DNA of 64,000 nt from assembly GCA_025558075.1 (NCBI GenBank), contig JAHLKF010000005.1, positions 62,001 to 126,000 on the forward strand, written 5' to 3'. The notes beneath the pieces are model-generated. The model worked only from the letters and a program-made list of their open reading frames with translations. It searched no databases and was not told where the DNA came from. Positions within the stretch are counted from its first letter, which is position 1, and every line of letters starts with the position of its first letter. A program made the translations under genes and the position numbers. Of this stretch, positions 54,693 through 64,000 are shown in pieces. The stretch is from Gaertneriomyces semiglobifer (taxonomy: Eukaryota; Chytridiomycota; Chytridiomycetes; Spizellomycetales; Spizellomycetaceae).

Positions 54693-57600
54693 ATGTCTTC
54701 TAACAAGCCCACCGTTCCACACGTCAAACCCGACCACACAACCTTCCGCACGCTATCACGCCAACGCGAGTCATACGCACCTTCTAAAACCCACACGCCC
54801 TATGAGAAGCTCGCGAAACTTTCTGCCCCACATGTCGAGAGTTTCAACTCGATTTTTGCGTTTGGAGGGGCGGGAACAGGACTATTGGATCGCGCGGTAG
54901 CGGATTTGGGGAAGAAGGTGGTAGTGGATAAAGTGCGAGGGAACAAGATTGAGTGTGAGTTATGGTTGTTTATATGGAAGGAGATAGTTTGGGTTTATGT
55001 TCATTACACCGTGCTAACAGTCTTTTTCTTTTTGCGGAAACCTAGTCTGGCTAACAGGCGTAGCAGTCGGGAAACCTGTTGTAGAAGGCGGTCAAACCCT
55101 GTCAAAAACCCTCTTACCCTCCGAATGCCGCGAACGTGGAATTTCCTATAAATCAACCATTCACGCTCGCCTCAACGTCCGCGTCAACAACGGACCCGTC
55201 GTGCATGACCAGCGCACGTTCGGAAAACTTCCGATCATGGTACGCTCCAACAAATGTAACCTCGAAGGCAAATCACCAGCGGATCTCATCAAAGCCCGCG
55301 AAGACCCCGACGAATTTGGGGGGTACTTTGTCAGTAACGGTATCGAGCGGTTGGTGCGGTTGTTGATTGTTCCGAGAAGGAATTATCCTACGGCGCTTAT
55401 TCGGCCGAGTTTTGCCAATCGTGGACCGACGTACTCGCAGTTTGGTGTCACGATGCGATGTGTCCGGCCTGATCAGACGAGTCAGACTGTGACGTTGCAT
55501 TATTGCACTGATGGGAATGTGACATTGCGGTTTTCGTATCGCAAGAATGAGTACATGGTTCCCGTGGTCTTGGTGCTCCGGGCGTTGTGTGATGCTTCGG
55601 ATCGCGAGTTGTTTGAGCGGTTAACGATGGGAAAGTACAACAACACGTTTTTGACGGACCGTGTTGAGTTGTTGTTGAGAGGATTCAGGCGATATGCCGT
55701 TCATACCCGGAAGCAATGTTTGACCTATTTGGGCAGCAAGTTTGCGGTGATGATGGATTCGCCCGAGGACTTGTACGAAGATGAAGTCGGTGTCGAACTG
55801 TTGAAACGTGTGGTGTTGGTGCATTTGGATGACCCACGGGAGAAATTCAACATGTTGATTTTCATGATGCAGAAACTGTACGCGCTGGTTGCGGGCGAGT
55901 GTGCAGCAGATAACCCCGATTCTCCACAATGCCAAGAGTTGCTGTTACCGGGCCATTTGTACCTTGCTATCATGAAGGAAAAAATGGGAGATTACTTGGC
56001 AGCCATCAAAATGCAGATTCAGCAAGATTTGAGAAGGACACCGGCAAGTGTCGATTTTGCGGACAAGAAGTATCTGGCCAAGGTACTGTTGAAATGCGGA
56101 GGCGCAGCGGATATTGGGAAAAAGATGGAGTACTTTTTGGCGACAGGAAATTTGGTCTCGAATACAGGCTTGGATTTGCAACAGACGAGTGGTTACACGA
56201 TCGTTGCGGAGAAACTGAACTTCTATCGGTACATTTCGCATTTCCGGTCCGTTCATCGTGGAAGTTTCTTTGCTGAACTGAAAACGACGACCGTGAGAAA
56301 GCTGTTACCGGAAAGTTGGGGATTCTTGTGTCCCGTCCATACCCCGGATGGAAGTCCTTGCGGTTTGCTAAACCACTTGGCGCACGAGTGTCGGGTTGTG
56401 ACCGATCGTGTTGACGTGATGAAACTCCCTCATGTGGTAGCGAGTTTAGGGGTTGGACAGATCGGAGCGGCTGGTATCCTGCAGTCTGCAACCACGTCCG
56501 CTCCCAAAAACAAGGCTGCATCCGTTCCTGATGACGACCGTATGTCCATTGATGGATCCGACGACGGATACGGCTCAGATCCTGCTTCCTCTGGCGCTAC
56601 AGATGAAACAACCCCGCTCGCAATCCATTTGGACGGGAAACTAATTGGATACGCTTCTCCTGCGCTCACATACAAAGTCGCCCAGACCCTGCGTCACTAC
56701 AAAGTTAATGGTACTCATGGGGTGCCGCTGGACCTCGAAATTGGGTATGTATCGCCATCGCACGGCGGCCAGTTCCCCGGCCTGTACCTGTTTTCCACGC
56801 CTGCGCGTATGATGCGGCCCGTGACGTATTTGGTAGGGAACAAGTTGGATATGGTCGGTCCGTTCGAACAGGTGTATATGGATATTGCGTGTTTGAAGGA
56901 GGATATTGTACCAGGGACAACGACGCATATGGAAGTCAAGCCGACGAATGTGTTAAGTGTTGTCGCGAATTTGACGCCGTTTTCGGATCATAACCAGAGT
57001 CCACGAAATATGTATCAGTGTCAGGTGGGTTTCCGACTTTTGGCGCTCTACTGAACTTAAAATGCATAGGAGGGCAAAATGCTGATCAACAAAAAACATA
57101 GATGGGAAAACAATCGATGGGAACTCCCGCACACAACCTTCCTCACCGCACAGACAACAAACTGTACCGCCTACAAACGGGACAAACGCCCGTCGTACGC
57201 CCCGCGCTCCACGACGACTATGGTCTCGACTCGTACCCGAACGGCATGAATGCCGTGGTCTGTGTCATTTCGTACACGGGATACGACATGGAAGATGCCT
57301 CGATCCTGAACAAATCCAGTCACGAGCGCGGGTACGGATACGGTACGGTGTACAAGGGCGAATGGGTGGATCTGAGCGATAAACGGAAAAAGGGAGAGGG
57401 CATTACGGTGCATTTCGGGTTATGTGCCCCTGGTGAGACTGCTCCGCGGTTACCGGCCAAGCGATCCGAGGAGGTCCTCAAGTTCTTGGACTTGGATGGT
57501 CTGCCGATTGTCGGCGTACGGTTGAAGCAGGGAGATCCAATGTATGCCACGATCGACGATGTGACAGGAAAAGTCAGTGTGACGGCGTACAAGGGTATGG

Positions 57601-58547
57601 AGACGGCATTCGTAGACCAAGTCCGGTTGATTGGATCGGACGATGGGAAGAGTGAGCTGCAAAAGATACATATCAAGCTACGTATCCCGCGCCCGCCCGT
57701 GATCGGAGACAAGTTCTCGTCGCGACACGGTCAAAAGGGTGTGATTTCGCAAAAGTGGCCGTTGGTGGACATGCCGTTCAGCGAGAGTGGGATCACTCCG
57801 GATGTGATCATCAACCCGCACGCCTTCCCGAGTCGAATGACGATTGGGATGTTCGTGGAGAGTCTGGCGGGTAAGAGTGGAGCTTTGCATGGACGAGCGA
57901 GGGACGCGACACCGTGGAGTTTCCTGGAGAACGTCAATGACCCGAACGGGGAGATTGCGAATGACACGCAGGGAATGGCCGCGGCGGATTGGTTTGGAGA
58001 GGAGCTGTTGAGTGCAGGGTTCAATTACCACGGCAATGAAGCAATGTACAGTGGGATTACAGGACAAGAGTTCAAAGCAGATATCTATATTGGGGTGGTA
58101 TATTACCAGCGGTTGCGTCACATGGTGAGCGACAAATACCAAGTGCGTACGACTGGGCCGGTACACAATGTGACGCAGCAACCGATCAAAGGACGGAAGC
58201 GTGCGGGAGGAATCCGATTCGGAGAGATGGAGCGAGATTCACTGTTGGCGCACGGAGTGTCGTTCTTGTTGCAGGATCGGTTGATGAATTGCAGTGATTA
58301 TAGTCAGGGATGGTGTTGCAGTGCGTGTGGGAGTTTGGTGGGAGTGGGCATGCAGTCACAACATCAACATCAACCGGACGAAGGAGACGCTACGGCAGTT
58401 CGCGGTGTGGTGGCAGAGAGAAAGGTGCAGTGTAGAACATGTCCTGACGGAGGCAAGGTGGAGATTGTTGCGGTGCCGTATGTGTTCAGATACTTGGTGA
58501 GCGAGCTGGTGGGCATGGGAGTCAAACTGCGACTTTCTGTAGAGTAG
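54693..58547 (+). CDS. RPA2: RNA polymerase I second-largest subunit (RPA2/RPA135)
   Basis: Three exons (54693-54954, 55046-57024, 57102-58547; introns 91 and 77 bp) encode 1228 residues, close to yeast Rpa135 (1203). With the largest subunit it forms the catalytic cleft of RNA polymerase I, which makes the large rRNA precursor in the nucleolus. Seen: VGKPVVEGGQTLSKTLLPSE, GGYFVSNGIERLVRLLIVPR, the fork region with CPVHTPDGSPCGLLNHL, NMYQCQMGKQSMGTP formed across intron 2, HRTDNKLYRLQTGQTP, the catalytic-site motif GDKFSSRHGQKGVISQKWP, and a C-terminal zinc ribbon of two C-X2-C pairs (CSAC, CRTC). The pol I identity comes from overall sequence rather than a single motif; pol II and III homologues differ in these blocks. 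An acidic Ser-rich insertion lies near 56515-56615. Confidence 0.95.
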
Positions 58548-59998
58548 GGATTTCCTCTTGGTTCGCTTGATTATCTAGATTGTTTTGTATTTATATTCCA
58601 AATGAGAAAATTGAACATTGAAGCATCATCCGTGCATACTCCACAGAGAAGCACTTGCAGTGAATGGCGAATTCTTCATTTTCTCACTGGCATTGACAGC
58701 ACTCCTCTACCGAGTCTACAAGACTTAGCAACGCGCTGTTTATATGTTATGTAAGCGATACCACACGTGACATATATCGTGGCGCGGTGCCGCGCGCCCC
58801 CCATCGATTATCGATATCTGATTACGACCAGACAAAAGGATCTGATGTGGATCCGATAACAAACATTTGCAAAACAGTAGTTCCGTCTCGGGGGACATAA
58901 TCAAAGGGCGACGCGCGCAGAATTGAGATCAGATACGAACAACAACAAAGGCAGCAACTCACCACCACCGACCACCGACGACCGACCACCCACTACCATC
59001 CACAACCACAACCACAACCTGCCATCCGCCGCCCAAAGATCTGAGTGGAAGGAAGAACGGATAGCTGTTATTTTTTTCTGTTGTTGCTTCTTATCTGGAA
59101 CAACAGAGTGCAAAACGTATTCACTGCCACTGCTGACACACCCACGAGTATATTCGGTTCGTAGTGAGATCAGATACTCACATCCCCAATACCATCCACT
59201 CACGTTCCTTACCCTGTCCAGACGTACCCAAGGTACCACTTTCAACTCCTCCCGCGTTGATCAACTATCCATCTATCAGTATCACTGGTTCATTGGACTG
59301 GGTACCAATCGCTTTTCGGTCAATACCCATCATCTTTTAAAAAGGTTGCGCCCTTCTGTATCTCTCGCCTGTCATCAAAAAGGTATTTGACACTCTGAGG
59401 AAAAGTGGTATATCACATAAACAAAATCTGACCTATCTACGTCTGCTATTACCATATTACATCGTATCATATTATATTGTTACTGCCATGCTTGATCCGA
59501 CTACTACAACGGCAATATCAGATTCCAAGGCGGCTTGTCCAGATACGTGTCCCATCTCTCCGCCGACCACGCCTACTGGTGCTTCGAGTGAATCCCTTGA
59601 TTCGTCATATAGGTTCGTGTTTACTTTCGAGCTGAATATGTTCGCGAATCGCGGAAAATAGGCATGGCACGCAGATTTAGCGAATGATTGGCCGAATCGC
59701 ACTTGGAACGGTCCAGAGCCTCCAAGTTTCAAATCCCAGTGCGCATCAATGCGTCTTGCATATTATCATGGAAAATCACCGCAGAGAAATGCCGTTAAAC
59801 TCAGTAAGAACGTTAGACTGAGCCGGTTGGAATAGGGAAATGAAGGAGACAGATAAGGCTCAAAATTGGATCGAGAGATTTCACCAGAAGTCCTAGGCGA
59901 ACAGACAAGGACGCGGGAGCAGAGGAAGAAGGTGGACCGCGTAAAGTAAGCGGTTGACTAACCAAACATGTCCCATAAACAGAAAACAACCGCTGAAA
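58548..59998. other. Intergenic region upstream of pyruvate kinase
   Basis: 1.45 kb without a supported gene. It contains CACGTG (58764-58769), a GC-rich hairpin (GCGCGG-TG-CCGCGC near 58783-58796), ATCGATTATCGAT near 58803-58815, and ACCACCG/ACCGACC tandem repeats near 58964-58990. A 5' untranslated intron of pyruvate kinase could lie here but is not resolved. Confidence 0.55.
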
Positions 59999-61564
59999 AT
60001 GTCCCTCTCCGACTCGCAATACATCCACGCAGGGGATACTTCGCGTCATGTTCAGATCAAATCCAAAATCATTTGCACAATTGGCCCCAAAACGCAATCT
60101 TCGGAAATGCTCGGCAAGCTCATCGAAGCAGGCATGAATGTCATGCGTATGAACTTTTCCCACGGATCTCACGAATACCACGCCAAAACCGTTGCCAACC
60201 TGAAACACTATCTCGAAGACTCCAAGAGCACCAGAACTGTTGCCATCCTTCTCGACACAAAAGGTCCCGAGATTCGAACTGGCAAGCTTGCCGGTGGAAT
60301 CGACAAGAAACTCAAAGCTGGTGAAACATTTACATTCCACAATGATGAGTCTGTCTTGGGAGATGAAACTCAAGTCTCGACCTCTTACAAGTCCCTCGCA
60401 CAATCAGTCCGTCCGGGCGATCGTATCCTCGTGGATGATGGACTCATTGGAATGCGCGTGCTCGAGTCCGACGCCAATAACAACAAGGTCGTGTGCCAGA
60501 TTGAGAACGATGGTTCACTGGGAGAAACTAAGGGTGTCAACCTGCCCGGAATTGTGGTCGACCTGCCGGCCATCACCGAAAAGGACGCCGGAGACATTGC
60601 TTTCGGTGTCGCACAGGGTGTGGATTTTATTGCGGCGAGTTTCATACGAAAGGCTGCAGACGTACACGAGATCCGCAAACTCATCACCGGCACTGGTATC
60701 AAAATCATTTCCAAGATTGAGAACCAGGAAGGACTCGAGAACTTTGATGAGATTCTTGCCGCAAGTGACGGGATCATGGTCGCCCGCGGTGATTTAGGTG
60801 TCGAGATTCCCGTTGAGCAAGTCGCACGGTATCAGAAAATGATGATTCGCAAGTGTAACGCCGCCGGCAAACCCGTTGTAACAGCCACGCAAATGTTGGA
60901 ATCCATGATCGTTAACCCACGGCCTACGCGTGCGGAAGCCACCGACGTTGCCAACGCCGTGTTGGACGGCAGCGACTGTGTCATGTTGAGTGGTGAGACG
61001 GCCAAGGGCGCGTTTCCCGTTGCCGCTGTCGAAATGATGGCCAAAATTTGTCGCGAAGCCGAGATCGACATCAATTACACCGAGCTTTACCCGAGTATTC
61101 GACGAACTGTGCGGTTGCCGATCAGCGTGAGTGAGACGATTGCGAGTAGTGCAGTGAAGACGAGTTGGGATGTGCATGCGGCCATGATTATTGTGTTGAC
61201 GCAGACGGGGAATACGGCAAGTGCAATCGCCAAGTATCGTCCGATTGCGCCCGTGTTGGCTGTAACAAGTTCTCCGCAAGCCGGTACGTAATTCGTTTGT
61301 TGATGCACGTCTTGGTTGTCATTAAACTCTGTGTTTTTTCGTTGTGCAGCGCGTCAATGCCAAATCCTCCGAGGCATCCACCCCCTCCTGGTCCCGAACA
61401 TGGAAGGTACCGAGAACCTTCTCCACCGCGCCATGTTGTGGGGTGTGAAAATGGGTATGGCCCAGCGTGGGGACAATGTCGTTGTGACAAGTGGTGTGTT
61501 GGAAGCGACGACTGGGAGCACGAACATCATGAGAGTGTTGAAGTGTGTTGGGTTTGAGGTTTGA
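59999..61564 (+). CDS. PYK1: Pyruvate kinase
   Basis: Two exons (59999-61283, 61350-61564; 66 bp intron GTACGT...GTGCAG, phase 1) encode 499 residues, the usual length. The cytosolic enzyme transfers phosphate from phosphoenolpyruvate to ADP, giving pyruvate and ATP, the last step of glycolysis. Motifs: KIICTIGPKTQS, MNFSHGSHEYH, LDTKGPEIRTG, IISKIENQEGLENFDEIL with the catalytic lysine, MVARGDLGVEIP, and the signature-flanking PRPTRAEATDVANAVLDGSD then SGETAKG. The C-terminal domain across the intron reads ARQCQILRGIHPLL and ends in a GSTNIMRVLKCVGFEV-type tail. The start ATG fits the family N-terminus; an ATG at 59968 is in another frame and could act as an upstream open frame. Confidence 0.96.
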
Positions 61565-62335
61565 GGATTGCAAAGCTGAAGGATATTGCATTTGGTCAGA
61601 TGGGAGATGAGGGTAGCAGTGGAGGGCAGTTGCGCGATGAATGAGAGCAGTTTGTGGGGTGGGGAAGTTTTGGGAATGCTGTCAACAAGCGAGGAGACGT
61701 GTAGGTTATTCCACTGCAAACCCAGCACATAATTCCACCACGAAACGCGGAAGCTCATTTCATCGGCGTAGGCAACAGAGGGGGTCGGGGGTCGGGGGTT
61801 TACACGGTGTCTGTGTAAATTGTATGGAATACCATTGGGCTTTTCTGTTTTGTTTGCATGCTACTATGTGTTCGACAAGAGATGATGCAGGCCAACCGAA
61901 AGATTATGCTTCCGTTATTGCTTCTCTGATCAGTTGCACCGCTAAATAAAACAATTGGCGCTGGCGTATGATCGGCAGCGATACAATATGCATTCGCTTC
62001 AGCACCGACAACAATTGAACTTTCTATCGTATCTAGGAACCAACCATCTCTCCAAATGCACAATTTGAACATTCGCCCGCCGTTAGACGGGGACATGCTA
62101 ACCAAATCGTACATCGTCGCGTCTGGTTGATATCTATGTATCTCACAGAGCGCCATTGCTTTGGACGCAATCCCATGCGAGATGTGGTTATTCATCATAT
62201 GGGTTGTAGCCTCGTTTCAAACAACCAGCGACCGAAAGATTCCGACTTCTAATCGCCGCATCGTTCTAAATGACACCCAACAGCGCGAAGCCTTGCGGTT
62301 TTATCAATAAAACTCTACTGTAGAGTTCAACCAAA
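61565..62335. other. Intergenic region between pyruvate kinase and tRNA-Asp
   Basis: 771 bp. It holds one open frame on the minus strand (61800-62198), listed separately with low confidence. Nothing else is distinct. Confidence 0.5.
61800..62198 (-). CDS. Small open reading frame, doubtful gene
   Basis: A 132-residue ATG-initiated frame. The stretch FKLCIWRDGWFLDTIESSIV has a protein-like composition, but no family, splice signals or leader are recognised, and it could be chance. It would be convergent with pyruvate kinase and upstream of tRNA-Asp on the opposite strand. Confidence 0.22.
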   Translation of the reverse strand: MMNNHISHGIASKAMALCEIHRYQPDATMYDLVSMSPSNGGRMFKLCIWRDGWFLDTIESSIVVGAEANAYCIAADHTPAPIVLFSGATDQRSNNGSIIFRLACIISCRTHSSMQTKQKSPMVFHTIYTDTV

Positions 62336-62407
62336 TCCCAGATAGTATAGTGGCTAGTATCTCCCCCTGTCACGGGGAAGACCTGGGTTCGATTCCCAGT
62401 CTGGGAG
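62336..62407 (+). tRNA. tRNA-Asp (anticodon GTC)
   Basis: Acceptor stem TCCCAGA pairs with TCTGGGA without mismatch, discriminator G at 62407. D-arm GTATAGTGGCTAGTAT, anticodon arm TCCCC-CTGTCAC-GGGGA with anticodon GTC, T-arm CTGGG-TTCGATT-CCCAG. No intron. A T-rich stretch right after it (62409-62424) suits pol III termination. It reads aspartate GAU and GAC codons. Confidence 0.96.
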
Positions 62408-62777
62408 CTTTCTTTTTCTTTTTTCTCGTTCCGCGGGCTACTGCATCAAGACGCTGTAAGGACAAAACATGGAACAACTCTGTTGAATGCTTTAGCTCAT
62501 CAAATATTCTTCTTCAATGTGTGAATATGTGTGCGACGGGTTCATTATTTTTTCTTTATCCGGTTTCCCCGTTTTCTACCTTGTACAGGGGTTGAGCATA
62601 GTGCATAATAAAGTAAATTACATTCAAAGGGTATGTGATAGCACTACAAAGGCCCCGTCACAGCACAAAATAGTAATATTCATGCAAGATCACGATCATC
62701 CGTTGCCTCCCTTCCTGTTGAGGTTGACGTTCGCACAGTGTGCGGCAAAATGAGACCACTGACGCCGTCGGTCGGGG
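62408..62777. other. Intergenic region after tRNA-Asp
   Basis: 370 bp, T-rich at the left end (pol III terminator). Nothing else is seen. Confidence 0.6.
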
Positions 62778-64000
62778 CTACCGTCTTCGATGCTGTTTCT
62801 TCTCGTTATGCGCATGCGTATGAGCGTTTGAAGTGGGGACATGCGGAGACGTTGTCGCTTTCGCTTTCTTATTGGTGGGGGTGTGAACGTTGGTACCAGT
62901 GGCTGGTTTTGTTATCGCAGCAGCGGTCCCGGAGACAGACGGATTGGCAGTATTAAGGACAGGTGAGGAACCCGATTCAGCATTTCGCGTGAGACTTTCG
63001 GCGGTACCTTCTGCTACGGTCTGCGCAAAGGTTTTTGTCGGACTCGCCGGTCGTGAGACTGTATCGCCCTTTCCAGTCTCTTTCGTATCCGAGCAACTCT
63101 CATGATTCGCATCTTTGCCACTTTTGCCATTTTCGGATGCATCCAGCTGCGGCTGTCGCAGCCACTGACTAACCCATGCATGATCACGTCGATGCCATAC
63201 GTTCTCGTTCTTTGCTTTCATACTCGCATTAGGCGACAAATCTTTACCACTCGACGGAGCAATGTCGTCATCAATCACTGATGATGTCGCAGTTCCCGGG
63301 CCAGGTGAGACCGCGGCAGACTTGACAACCCTCGGCTTCAGGTGATGTTCCTCAACAATCTCATGCTGCCGGTCATTACTACGCCATGTTTTCCGCCCAG
63401 ATACAGCCGAGGTACTCAATGATCTTGGTCGTGGCGTTCTATCGTGCTTATGATGTGGCTGCTTGTCATTATGCCTTTCATTCTTGTGCTCGTAGTAATG
63501 CTGCCTGGAATGCCTTCGAGGATCCCGATGCCTTTCCCTCGACTCTGGCTGAGCTGCTCGCTCATTTCTTGTTCGCCCTCTGTCATCCTCAGCTTTGACA
63601 GGTGAGGTCTGCGTTCCACTGCTCTCGAACACCCTCACACTGCCACCTCGTCTAGTGTCCAGTCGATGGGAGCTGTTAGCCCAAAGTAACGTGCCCTTAC
63701 TATTGCGCCTTCTCGCAGTCGGGACACTCTCTTCACCATTGGAGGCAGTCGAGTTGCCCGCTTGCGGAGTAGATCCGTCATGCGTTGCATGTCGCAGCCG
63801 CCTAGGCTCCTCTTTGACAGGCGACATCCGATCATCCATCGAAGACTGCTTCCGGGTATTGACGTTGATCTCTACGTGCTGTTCAGCAACAAAGGATTCG
63901 CTCTTGGATGGCGACACATCCCGTGAGTCGTAAGTCCGGTAGCCATCATCTCCCGTTTTCGCTCCATGCCATCGACTCCATCGATTCCGAGACTGAGATC
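62778..64000 (-). CDS. Disordered Arg/Ser/His-rich protein, 5' end beyond window
   Basis: The minus-strand frame stays open from its stop at 62778 to the right edge of the window, so the start codon is missing; at least 407 residues are visible. There is no folded domain that I recognise. It is rich in Ser, Arg, His and Thr with SR/RD-type segments (RERHRDPRRHSRQH, NRWSRWHGAKTGDDG near the edge), SP and TP sites typical of phosphorylation, a possible short conserved segment RDHAWVSQWLRQPQ, and a basic end (EKKQHRRR). This look is common in RNA-processing or nuclear scaffold proteins, but no function is claimed. Further exons may lie beyond the edge. Confidence 0.65.
   Translation of the reverse strand, partial: SQSRNRWSRWHGAKTGDDGYRTYDSRDVSPSKSESFVAEQHVEINVNTRKQSSMDDRMSPVKEEPRRLRHATHDGSTPQAGNSTASNGEESVPTARRRNSKGTLLWANSSHRLDTRRGGSVRVFESSGTQTSPVKAEDDRGRTRNERAAQPESRERHRDPRRHSRQHYYEHKNERHNDKQPHHKHDRTPRPRSLSTSAVSGRKTWRSNDRQHEIVEEHHLKPRVVKSAAVSPGPGTATSSVIDDDIAPSSGKDLSPNASMKAKNENVWHRRDHAWVSQWLRQPQLDASENGKSGKDANHESCSDTKETGKGDTVSRPASPTKTFAQTVAEGTAESLTRNAESGSSPVLNTANPSVSGTAAAITKPATGTNVHTPTNKKAKATTSPHVPTSNAHTHAHNEKKQHRRR

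Noticed and set aside
58901..59390. Open frames on both strands upstream of pyruvate kinase
   Set aside because: Composition follows ACC repeats; no family, splice partner or leader supports a gene.
59472..59732. 86-residue minus-strand frame
   Set aside because: No recognised features and it lies in the likely 5' region of pyruvate kinase.

Overview
The window reads as nuclear DNA of a zoosporic (flagellated) fungus, most likely a chytrid. It is eukaryotic: about 17 protein-coding genes, most split by short GT-AG introns of roughly 57-115 bp, often with CTAAC/CTGAC-like branch sites, plus two nuclear tRNA genes. It is fungal: it carries the fungal phospholipid repressor OPI1, a PAT1 decapping factor and an Sdp1/Tgl-type patatin lipase. 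It is zoosporic: it carries DRC4/GAS8, a subunit of the axonemal nexin-dynein regulatory complex that non-flagellated fungi lack. No rRNA, CRISPR array or intact transposon was found. Most splice models below were derived by hand: exons were joined only where donor, acceptor, phase and protein homology agreed.

Layout. 1-2326 (-): 3'-truncated disordered protein. 2327-5746: long gene-poor stretch with a diverged tandem duplication, a possible decayed gene and an AT-rich island. 5747-13424 (+): a 2489-residue protein with tandem repeats, GATA-like zinc fingers and WD40 repeats. 14903-18955 (+): P4-ATPase flippase of the Drs2 class. 20144-22751 (+): OPI1. 23514-24977 (-): MATH-BTB adaptor. 26829-28549 (+): F-box protein. 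29467-32510 (+): PAT1. 33179-33696 (-): small complex I subunit NDUFB10, divergent from 33989-36892 (+), a mitochondrial PPR protein. 37223-39686 (+): acetyl-CoA synthetase. 39959-41776 (-): DRC4/GAS8, divergent from 42118-44832 (+), the patatin-like lipase. 45019-46577 (-): rhomboid protease. 47266-48030 (+): NTF2-like protein. 48266-50401 (-): MIT/coiled-coil protein, possibly Atg38/NRBF2-like. 50879-52388 (-): seven-helix receptor. 53037-53700 (-): frameshifted fragment of inositol-3-phosphate synthase (INO1). 54236: tRNA-Ala. 54693-58547 (+): RNA polymerase I second subunit. 59999-61564 (+): pyruvate kinase. 62336: tRNA-Asp. 62778-64000 (-): 5'-truncated disordered protein.

Functionally this is a mixed housekeeping region. 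Several genes touch lipids (flippase, OPI1, acetyl-CoA synthetase, patatin lipase, INO1 relic), but they are dispersed and on both strands, so no operon-like unit is claimed. The least explained parts are the giant zinc-finger/WD40 protein, the 3.4 kb gene-poor stretch before it, the INO1 relic, and closely paired CACGTG and ACGCGT motifs in two intergenic regions.
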